From positions 7,501-71,500 of the forward strand of contig CAJHZI010000815.1 of NCBI GenBank assembly GCA_905160935.1: a stretch of 64,000 bases of DNA, written 5' to 3'. Each line of letters begins with the position of its first letter. The first letter of the stretch is position 1. The position numbers were made by a program, and so were the translations under genes. The stretch is from Enchytraeus crypticus. Its lineage: Eukaryota > Annelida > Clitellata > Enchytraeida > Enchytraeidae. Of this stretch, positions 55,129-64,000 are shown piece after piece. Under the pieces are notes generated by a model. It was not told the DNA's origin. It made no database searches and saw only the letters and a program-made list of their open reading frames with translations.

Positions 55129-58100
55129 GGTACATTGTTACTATGTATACGTATATTACTACTATAATACATTGAAGACATGATGCCGGTTCCAAATCTT
55201 CAGATGCCAGAATAGTAGTCAAGACCAAATCTCGGAGGCAATCAAGACCAAGTCCAGACCCCTCGAGAACACGATCAAGACCGGACCTTCGAGAATGCGA
55301 TCAAGACCGGACCTTTGAGAACGCGATCAAGACCAGGACCAAGAAAAATACCATACTCCAAGCAAATTAATACAATACTCCAAGCTGTGAGTATATGATT
55401 TGTTAGGCCAAAACTCAAAACTACGTCATTGAGACTTCTACACGAGTTGGTAACTTGCCTTGAGGAAGAATGCATATTGAAAACGCTGCCTACGTGACAG
55501 GATATGTTGATATAGGCAATTATTCTTGTACAATGCCAGCCTAGTCCAAGGATCAGCCGTGGGAGTGGGACCCCATGCATTTGTCATTGTTGCCTTAGAC
55601 GTAAAATCCAAGCATTCACCCTACGAGTATTCTATGCAATATACTAATGACATCTATTTGATTGTGCCTGCCTCTAGTCCTCACTCAACAGAGGAGGAGT
55701 TGGCCATAGTAAATATTATTTTCGCACTAGTACTATATTGCTGAATGGAAACCAAACAAAACCAAACACATTCTTTACAAACAACAAAAGTCAAAAAGGC
55801 TAATAAATGAAATTCATCATCTTGGTGGTATTAACGAGGGTCTGACTTTACTTTTTGCGTAGTATGGGTTTAACAAATGTAGTATGGGTTTAACAAATGT
55901 AGTATGGGTTTAACAAATGTAGTATGGGTTTAACAAATGTAGTATGGGTTTAACAAATGTAGTATGGGTTTAACAAATGTAGTATGGGTTTAACAAATGT
56001 AGTATGGGTTTAACAAATGTAGTATGGGTTTAACAAATGTAGTATGGGTTTAACAAATGTAGTATGGGTTTAACAAATGTAGTATGGGTTTAACAAATGT
56101 AGTATGGGTTTAACAAATGTAGTATGGGTTTAACAAATGTAGTATGGGTTTAACAAATGTAGTATGGGTTTAACAAATGTAGTATGGGTTTAACAAATGT
56201 AGTATGGGTTTAACAAATGTAGTATGGGTTTAACAAATGTAGTATGGGTTTAACAAATGATCTTCTTCAAAGAGTCTATCAAGCCTCCACACTGTTCTAA
56301 ACTTCCCAGTTTTGGTGGGGCTTTACCAATGCTGAAGAGGACTCAGATAACTTATTCTCATTAACTGAGTAATCAGAATGCACACTTCCAATGATCCTCT
56401 CGGGATGTTTGCTTCATCTAAGTAGCATATTATTAGATTTTTAAGATTTTAAAACTAATTAATTACTCACCATAATTTTTCATGTATAGGCCTATCCAAC
56501 TAAATTCTGAATACTAAAGTATTCAAAGCATCAATAGAAAACGATGTCACAAACTATGCTTTCGTCTAATCCTAAGAGCACTCTTTATGTGAGAGTTATG
56601 CAGAAGTTCTGCCGCTAAAAATGGCCTACTATGTACTATTTTTGCCTATTTAATTATTTTTGCCTATTACTGTAATAACAGTAAATCCAACTGATACTGG
56701 TGGTGGTAAGAAGAAAAATGAACCCGACAAATTGCAAGCACCTGATGAGACAATGACTTCTACAATACCAATTCTATCTGAAAACAGTTAGTGAATAATT
56801 AAACTTTATTTTATAAAGGTAAATAGCCTACATTTATTTTATCCTAAAAACAATAATAATATTTAACATTTAAAAAATAATGTTAACATTTGTTTACATG
56901 CATACAAAAATTGTCAATTAACACTAGCATAAAACAACACTATTGTTTACATAATATAGTAATAATTTGTTAAATATTCTATTATTTCGCTAAGAATGAT
57001 AATGGCCTACAGTAGTAGAATGGAACAGTGTCGGGTCATTTAGCTGTCACCAATATTCTTTAACTATCTTCAATAGTCTCTAGCTGTCACCAAAAGTCTT
57101 TAGCTGTCACCATTAGTCTTCAGCTGTCTCTAATAGCCTTTAGCTGCCTCCAGTAGTCTTTCGCTGTCTTCAGTAGTCTTTAGCTGTCTCCAATAGTATT
57201 TAGCTGTCTTCAGTAGTCTTTAGCTGTCAAAAATAGTATTTAGCTGTCACCAGTAGTCTTTAGTTGTCTCCAATAGTCTTTAGCTATAACAATTAATCTT
57301 TTCGTCGCAAAAGTTACCCATACGTAACACCGACAAATATTTTATATTGCCTAGTAAAGAAATTAAAGCAGCAATAGAATCAAACCGAACGGAACAAAGT
57401 CGTTTTTTAACTTAGAAACATATAAAATTTCCGTCAAAATATATTTAGTGTTTCTCAGAATAACAAGGTAATGCAAAATACACTTAACAATTTCATTGAC
57501 TGCTCGATTTAACGTATAGTTTACACTGCCTTAATATTTTGAAATAATTTGTTAGACAAATTAAATTTGAGTTTAGACCCCTTACCTATTGCAATTGTGT
57601 TACCTATTGTAACACTGTTTTAATTCTATCGATCGTGTTACTGCATTTATGTGTTAAAATTAATATTAATTAAATTATTTTCTAAACTTTAGTTTTTAGA
57701 CGCAGTGTAGAATGTCAGTATGGTCTTTTGGATCATCTTCAGCAGTCTGGGGGCTTGAGCGTTGATGTAATTAGGCACTTGAGAGAGGGTTTCAACACTG
57801 AAAGAGATCGAGTAAACAGACTCATGGAATATATCGATTCATTAAATATCAGCGAATTAAAGCAAGCGTTGGAATCATCAAATCAAACTCACCTGGTGAA
57901 TTTCATCGACAAAAATGGAGGTAAGTTAGTCAATCATTCATTAAATAAGTATCATTTACATGTAAATTGGGTAAATAAAGTAGCTTGTATTCTCAGGGTA
58001 GGACGCCCCAGCACAGTGTATGTACGGAGGAGCTGAGGAAGGCCTTGAGAGCCTGCTTCGCCAATGTAGATCACTAACTCGCCACTGAGACAAACAAGCC

Positions 58101-60157
58101 AAACGAAACAAATTATAAGTAGTGAGCAGTTCATTAAGACACATTTTAAATAAATAGCAATAACATAAATGATATTGGCTCCTAAGGATCGAAAGAGTTC
58201 TTAACAATGGAGTTCGTAGAGAGGAAGTTCGTGACGAAATTCTTAAATTTAAGCATGATAATTCGTTTATTAATTATGTAACTCAGTTCAAATATTTAGA
58301 TCCGTTGATAAGAAAAATAATGGTCATGATGATCTTGATATTCAACGTGAAATGAGCAACATGTCTCTCCGCTGTATTGTCATGAAAAGTAAATTCAACT
58401 AATGCTTCTTAAATGTTAAGAATTAATATTATTAATGAAACTGACATGCTTTGTATAACTGCCGAAGAAAGTATGCCAGCTTATTTACTTGCATACTTTT
58501 GCCAGTCAAGAAACTGGATGCAAGATGATGTGTCCAGATAAGCAAACTTCTCAATAACAGTTGAATGATCAAAAACCTTCAAAATTTTTGACCTGATCAA
58601 AAACTTTGCTAGGTCATAATTTGGTTAATGAAAAGGCTGCGGCTCAAGGGATACAATAGGCTCAATGCATGTCTTCTTCAGACCGAAGCATATGAATGTG
58701 GGAGCGATGTCTTTACATATTGTGTGAAATTTGATAAGGCCTTAGACACGATTGATTGGATAACGATGTTGAACACCTTGAGAAAATCAGAATCGACTGG
58801 AGATAGAAGGTTAATTCTAAACTTCTTTTTGAATCGAAGAGCTTTAATCAAGATCCAACAAGAATACTCAGAAGAATGTGAAATAGGACGTGGAGTAAGA
58901 CAAGGTTGTAGCATTTCGCCCCTGCTGTTTCATGTATACGCTGAGGCAATGATGGAGAAAGACATGGAAGACATGGAAGAAGGAATAAAAGTAGTAGGAA
59001 AATTGTTACAAGATGTACGATTTGCAGATGACCAAGGAATGGTAGCAGGCAGCGAGACTGGACTGCAGAAGTTAGTTGTTACATGTAATGGATAATCAGA
59101 ATGATACGACATTGAAATATGTAGTAGTGGGGACTAGCATTAAACAGACAAAAGTTATTAGAGTGTATCCGAATTGAAATGGAGTCAATATTATAGTGAA
59201 TGGTACTAGATTGGAACACGTAAGGAGTTTCAAAAATATTTCTGTCACACTATTGATTGAAAATGTGAGATTGAATTAAATAAAGATTGATATATTATGC
59301 AGTAGAATTGCGCAAGCAATTGAGGCATCGGTATTATGAAATAACTTTTAACAACAGAAAGGACTTTTAACAAAAGTCCAAAGAAAGACAAAAATATTTT
59401 TTGTAATAAAAAATTAAAACTGGTCTATCAAGACAAACCATTAATTTTGTCCGAACAAGGACATTTTACCTAATTGATCTGAAGCTATATAAGCTTTACA
59501 TGAAGTAAAGCAAAAAGTCGTGTAACTTAGGTCCTAAAGAATACACTTGATGAGGTACTAGAGGGTGGATTTTATGAGCAAGAGTTACAGAAAACTAATC
59601 AAGATACTTACAGAATAGAGAAAGTAATACGAAAGAAAAAACTAAAGGTATTTAGTTAGTGCGTTAGTTAAGTGGATGGGTTATAGAATTAAATTCAATG
59701 AATGAATACCAGTTAAAAATTTAAATGCGCTAAGTACATAACTAATATGTAACTGTGATTTAATGACATGTCGATTTAAAAAGATACTAGAATATATCAA
59801 ATCGGATTGCTCCTAGAAGTATGCTAACGAGGGATTCGGATACTTTGGGACTTTAAAATGACACTACATTATAATGAGGCTCTAAAACAACACTAATGGA
59901 GCTTTAATACGACTTTATAAGAATGAGGCTTTAAACTGCTAGTGTATACATAAAATCCGGTTGCTCATAGTAGTACACTAATGAGGGAATAGGATACTAA
60001 TGACATATTTCTATTAATTCAAAATTCATATATTTTAAGCTCATATTATTATTAATTTTGACTAGATTAAAATTTATTGTACTTAATTTGAGCATAAAAA
60101 GCACGAAATTTGAATAATAAATGTCGCATTGATATCTTATTCCCTCATTAGTGTACT

Positions 60158-60209
<52 letters not shown>

Positions 60210-60244
60210 ATGTAGATCATATGCATATATATATATACATGTAT

Positions 60245-60301
<57 letters not shown>

Positions 60302-62041
60302 CATCTGATATGATGGCACCCCTAAAGATTATTTTTCGATTTATTTAGGAAGTCTATATTCTATGAAGGAATCTATATTTACATATACATGTATATATAC
60401 ATGTATGTATACATGCATAATTTGCATATATATACATATACATGTACAGGCATATTACAGTATACATATTCCTATATGCGCTCTCTACGTTCTTGAAAGT
60501 CATATACATGTAACTCGCATTAGTTGAGCTAGATGACCGGCATATTTCGCAAACAAATAAATATGGTAAACTACTATTTGAAACATTATTTTGAAATTAA
60601 TTCATTTTTAATATTATATTTGATTTTGTGTGCAGTTAGAGACCCACCTGACGACACGGATTGGCCAGTGAATGACTCTGACACTGCGCCCATTATAAAC
60701 TTCTATGCTGAACTGGTGGAGGTGATAGACCACAAGTGTTTAGCTGATCAACTGCTTCAGCAGAATTGTCTCAATTCTCATCAAAAAGAAATGATTTCTT
60801 TTGAAGGTATAATTAGTCGAGAAAAGAACAGAAGACTTTTGGATATTATGCTAAGAAGAAGCGTGGGGCAGCTGGATAAATTTTATCAGTGCCTAAAAAC
60901 TTATCATCTGGAACTTTGGAGTAAAATGTTTAAAAATCCAGGTAAACGTAGATTTATATTGGTTTTATTTATATTTTAGCACTTGAACCTTTTATATAAG
61001 TATGTCATTTTATACAATTGACACTTTTAAACTAGTATTGCCGCATAATTCAAATCCATAACTAATACCTAATACGTGAATAAAGAAGTGCGTAAAATAA
61101 AATTAGGCCTAAGGGACAATTTATGTGTAAGAACTTTTTTACGATTGAATAGCATTGAATTAAAAATAATAATTTTTGAGCTAATTGATTTATATGTTCA
61201 TGAAATGATAATTTATCATCAATCCAAATACCTAGGAATTTAACACCATTAGATCTATTAAGTTCATATTCATTTATCTTACCTTTAAGATTATTGGTCT
61301 TAAGAATTTCATTATCTAGATTAGAGGGATAAAATAAAATGAAAGTCGATTTGGCAATACAATATAATCTTTCTTATATAGCTCTTTAATGTTATCTGAT
61401 GACTGAGTAAACAAACATGACAAAGCGGGAATAAAAGTGTAAAGTCCAAGATCGGAGGCAAGAGGCTCAGAATATTGATATATGGCGAAAAGATAAGAGT
61501 TTTTTGCTTGCCCAGGAAAGTTCTAATAAAATTACAAGATCGAAGATATTGAACGTATACGAGACTAATGAAATAAAAATGTAGACCTGGATGGAACATA
61601 TAATAAGTGGGTGAACTTCTTAAGTGTGTGATTGAAGGAAGAATATAAGGGAAAAGAGTTAGAGGCAGACAGAGATAAGTTATGTTAGATAATTTAGTTT
61701 TCTATATATTTTTATAGATGATCTCACATTCGCTGTTGAGTTTGTCATTGGCTCTGAGAGTCAGGAACTTTGTGAGCTCGAATTCGAACTTCAAATGCAA
61801 GAGATCAGAAATCAAGCGAAAGATCTCGATCTAAAAGTTGAGCTGACAACTGTTGCAGACAGAATTTTTATGGTTGCTAAAGCGGACGCCGGCAATGACA
61901 CGAGCATCACTAATCTTAGACAAAGAAGAGAAGAGCTGGAGAGTTTGGTAGACAACGTGCAGAAAAACGTTTTAGACGTGTTGGGCGAGAGTAGCAGAAA
62001 CACCGTAGAGAACAAGAGTGTCTACGAAGAAGAGCATCCTG
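54728..62041 (+). CDS. Gene C (partial): tandem-CARD protein with N-myristoylation signal
   Basis: Five exons are visible: 54728-54824, 56682-56786, 57693-57920, 60636-60941 and 61718-62041. Every junction is phase 1, and the joined frame is open for 353 codons. The protein starts MGSRLTKSS, which fits the N-myristoylation consensus (G2, S3, T6, K7). An 80-residue polar linker leads to two death-fold CARD domains, one per exon, then a mixed alpha/beta segment ending in a charged coiled-coil-like stretch ([12 protein letters not shown]). CARDs mediate homotypic assembly in apoptosis and innate immune signalling. A lipid anchor would place this one at a membrane. The last visible exon ends at a GTTAGT donor in phase 1 and no later exon was recognised, so the gene probably continues past 64000. 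Confidence 0.82.
54868..54935. repeat. (CT)n/(CA)n microsatellite
   Basis: CT dinucleotides followed by CA dinucleotides in gene C intron 1; a (TA)n run follows at 55090-55125. Confidence 0.93.
55525..56520 (+). mobile_element. LINE reverse-transcriptase fragment split by a minisatellite, gene C intron 1
   Basis: Encodes [40 protein letters not shown], and [20 protein letters not shown]-like sequence. The 20-bp array comes next, and the RT reading resumes with [16 protein letters not shown] and a [10 protein letters not shown]-like block. It matches the GxPQGS...YADDTYLIVP...NxNKTK order of CR1-like RTs. Frames are broken. Confidence 0.75.
55861..56259. repeat. Minisatellite: 20 perfect copies of a 20-bp unit
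   Basis: The unit AGTATGGGTTTAACAAATGT repeats 20 times with no internal difference; only the last base of the last unit differs. There are no spacers. Confidence 0.98.
56682..56786 (+). CDS. Gene C exon 2: polar linker
   Basis: 105 nt, phase 1-1, acceptor ATAACAG, donor ACA|GTTAGT (the same donor sequence as exon 5). It encodes [19 protein letters not shown] and ends PILSEN. No domain is recognised. It is supported by frame continuity on both sides. Confidence 0.65.
57041..57300. repeat. Degenerate 20-bp tandem array, gene C intron 2
   Basis: About 13 units near TTTAGCTGTCTCCAATAGTC with many substitutions but a strict 20-bp period. It is older than the array in intron 1. Confidence 0.93.
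57693..57920 (+). CDS. Gene C exon 3: first CARD domain
   Basis: 228 nt, phase 1-1, acceptor CTTTAG, donor GGAG|GTAAGT. The sequence [20 protein letters not shown], then [20 protein letters not shown] and [13 protein letters not shown], follows the six-helix CARD pattern (LL..L..SG.LS.D....L......RV..L...I.......F..AL......L...). It is more divergent than the second CARD. Confidence 0.78.
58185..58400 (+). mobile_element. LINE reverse-transcriptase 3' fragment
   Basis: [20 protein letters not shown] then [14 protein letters not shown], the FKYLG region downstream of the RT catalytic box. Gene C intron 3. Confidence 0.6.
58560..59440 (+). mobile_element. LINE reverse-transcriptase fragment
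   Basis: The ORF at 58628-59095 has [40 protein letters not shown] and [20 protein letters not shown], so RT boxes 3-5 with FADD are intact. Downstream broken frames give [10 protein letters not shown] and [17 protein letters not shown]. Gene C intron 3. Confidence 0.85.
60160..60302. repeat. (TA)n microsatellites
   Basis: Two TA runs separated by about 50 bp. A similar run lies at 62280-62430. Confidence 0.93.
60636..60941 (+). CDS. Gene C exon 4: second CARD domain
   Basis: 306 nt, phase 1-1, acceptor GTGCAG, donor [50 protein letters not shown] and [17 protein letters not shown] match the CARD helices closely, including the LLDIMLRR core. A short acidic linker ([13 protein letters not shown]) precedes it. 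Confidence 0.86.
61100..61350 (-). mobile_element. LINE reverse-transcriptase fragment
   Basis: The minus strand reads [40 protein letters not shown], the FLGIxID..L.W..HI box. Gene C intron 4. Confidence 0.7.
61718..62041 (+). CDS. Gene C exon 5: post-CARD domain
   Basis: 324 nt, phase 1-1, acceptor TTTATAG, donor CCTG|GTTAGT. It encodes [39 protein letters not shown] and [20 protein letters not shown]. The first half alternates short strands and helices; the second half looks coiled-coil. I do not recognise the domain. Confidence 0.78.
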
Positions 62042-62270
62042 GTTAGTGGCGGCACATTTGACTTAAACATTATGAAAGCATTAACATTTCACATGATCTT
62101 AAACTATTATTTATGTTTCATATTATTTTCGTGGCTGTGTCACCGAAGTAATAAATAATAATGTTTGCTTGTGTAAAATAGTTCGTATACTTTCTATAAA
62201 TGTAGACGTATAAGTAGGCCTATATTACACCGTTGACTTCTAGAACTTCACAATTTGACATAAACACATG

Positions 62271-62316
<46 letters not shown>

Positions 62317-62379
62317 GTTTGTATATATTTAATCATTTATATATATACATACATGTACATATATATATATATATACATT

Positions 62380-62433
<54 letters not shown>

Positions 62434-62469
62434 CACATACATATGTCATGTCATGTGATCATCCTGGGG

Positions 62470-62870
62470 CTGGTTCCAGTTCAAGATTTCTCTATGACGT
62501 TCCTCCACAGAACTCTATTCTTTGCCATTTCCTCGATGTTAATTCTTTTTCTTCCTTCTGTTCTTCCATAAATGCTAACTTCAGCAACGTTCAAGTCGTC
62601 TTCGAGGCAGTCCTTCCATCCTATGTTAGGTCTTCCCGCTGTTGTATTTCTGCTTTATTTTTTAATATCTTTCGAGGGTTTCTGTTATCATCATAAACAT
62701 GACAATAACATGTCCATCCCATTTCATTCTTCTGTGCTTGATTATTTCACTGACAATTAGTTGATTTGTTCCTATCCTAATGTTCTCACTTGTTACGTGT
62801 TCTTTGCAACTGATTCTTAGTATTCTTCTTAGCCATTTGTTTTCGGTGGAATTCAATTTCTTTTCCATTG
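62470..62870 (-). mobile_element. LINE 3' coding end
   Basis: The minus strand reads STENKWLRRILRISCKEHVT, HRRMKWDGHVI, then GRPNIGWKDCLEDDLNVAEV and NRVLWRNVIEKS, typical of the LRRILRI..., RRLRWxGHV, GRPxxxWxD, R..WR C-terminus of RTE/craft-like LINEs. One frame break lies between the two parts. Confidence 0.78.
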
Positions 62871-62994
62871 CCTGTGTTAGTTCCCATGATTCACGTGCAT
62901 TGTTTAGTTTGGATCATTTAACGGTAATGCGTGCAATTTATTCATTTATTTATATTTTTATATAGTTATGTATGGTGTAACAATAATAACAATA

Positions 62995-63240
62995 ACACAC
63001 ATTATAGTGAAACGCTCAACTACGTTAATATCTATAACTTTTAATACCACATGTTAAATTCGTTAGGCAATTTTGACCATTTTCCGTGTAGCAAGTCCAG
63101 TGAATGTCCGAGATTTTACTCTCCGATCAGCGCGGCTGGGATTCGAACCCACGAGGGTTCAATTCACCTCAAGGTCTGTCATTTAAAACTTCATGACGTT
63201 ATCTACACCTCTAACCATTGCGCTAATGGGACATTCAAAA
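62995..63240 (-). repeat. SINE-D copy
   Basis: ACACATTATAGTGAAACGCT, AATGTCCGAGATTTTACTCT, GGCTGGGATTCGAACCCACG and AAACTTCATGACGTTATC. Confidence 0.75.
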
Positions 63241-63244
63241 CGTA

Positions 63245-64000
63245 TAGGGGGCTTATATTAGCACGTGTTGGGGCCGATGTAAGAACGATATTTGGTAATA
63301 TGGCAAATCTCAAAATAGTAGCATTTCAGACCTAGTTTATGGTTGATAAAATCATGATTTTTAAAAATAAAAATAAATAACCTGAATTTTTATATTTTAA
63401 ATCAAATTTTTGACATTTATATCGGACTGTGATTTTAATATAGAAATAAAAATTAAAGTCTGAATTACTCTTGCTGAACAATGTCAATTTTCAATCTCAT
63501 ATAACTGTACTTTATTAAATTTTGAAATTAAATAATGTAACAATTAATGACAGTTTTTTATAAAATTTTGAAACATGAATGTTCCAATTTAAAATAAGTT
63601 TTTTTAATGTTGCAAGATAATAACACTGTTAACACAATTAAAAATCATTTTTAAAATGTGTCATCTTAGACAGACCCAATTTCCAATATGAATCCGTTAC
63701 TATAGGCCAATTTATTTAGAATATTACCGCCTCAGTTGATTACATCTATCAGTCTTAGTCTGGACTCAAAGATTAAACTACTAATCTGACAAAGTGAATT
63801 CATTCCGCACAAAGCATGAATGTGTTAAAGCATTCGAACTCTTTCTACTCTGGCTCTGCTTCTCTTCGTTTGGTTCATAAAGCCATTGAGTTGACAGCAT
63901 CAGTGGCGAATTAGCAATTATTGACTTCTTAACTGAGAGAGAGAGAGAGAGAGAGAGAGTGAGTGTGAGAGAGATAATTATGTTTATTTCAATACACTCA
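63245..64000. other. Gene-free end of window
   Basis: AT-rich sequence with a (GA)n tract at about 63935-63975. No further gene C exon was recognised. Confidence 0.45.

Noticed and set aside
55861-56259. CRISPR-like repeat array
   Set aside because: Units are contiguous with no spacers, and the DNA is animal nuclear sequence.
58628-59095. Host gene of 155 codons
   Set aside because: It contains LINE reverse-transcriptase boxes and lies in a gene C intron.
1-64000. LTR or envelope-bearing virus-like element
   Set aside because: No long terminal repeats, integrase, protease or capsid-like coding region was recognised.

Overview
The window is AT-rich, intron-containing metazoan nuclear DNA. 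Introns are GT-AG, and the DNA is dense with LINE, SINE, hAT and Tc1 copies and microsatellites. CARD exons, L2/CR1-like LINEs and a site-preferring LINE with a restriction-like endonuclease fit a marine invertebrate, possibly a spiralian. The species cannot be named from the sequence.

Region 1 (about 2.2-38.8 kb) holds the main result: two paralogous multi-exon genes in head-to-head inverted orientation. Gene A is on the minus strand (exons from 9756 to 2240, 514 codons) and gene B on the plus strand (26975 to 38781, 621 codons). Exon order, intron phases and most exon sequences match. The predicted protein has a long Ser/Thr-rich N-terminus carrying a repeated TT(K/R)x(V/T)xY motif, one glycine-zipper-like membrane segment preceded by Cys-Cys, and a compact C-terminal domain with a hydrophobic tail. 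Gene B additionally carries three C2H2-type zinc fingers at its N-terminus. Both genes have, directly after exon 2, a tandem array that repeats the 5' splice site itself about every 27 bp. I do not recognise this family.

The roughly 17 kb between the two gene starts holds a full-length DD37E Tc1/mariner transposase (14249-15340), an L2/CR1-like LINE split by a 1.7 kb hAT-type element, several SINE copies, and two unassigned coding candidates (12853-13063 and 25151-25558, both minus).

Region 2 (38.8-54.7 kb) contains a single uninterrupted 978-codon ORF (43358-46294), a disordered Ser/Asn-rich protein with a helical C-terminus. It is surrounded by gene-free sequence, SINEs, a hAT element with a perfect 8-bp target duplication and a MITE carrying a tRNA-like segment.

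Region 3 (54.7 kb to the window end) carries gene C on the plus strand. It starts with a consensus N-myristoylation signal, followed by two CARD domains, each on its own phase 1-1 exon, and then a further domain. The gene probably continues beyond the window. Its introns are full of LINE reverse-transcriptase remnants, one of which contains a 20-copy perfect 20-bp minisatellite.
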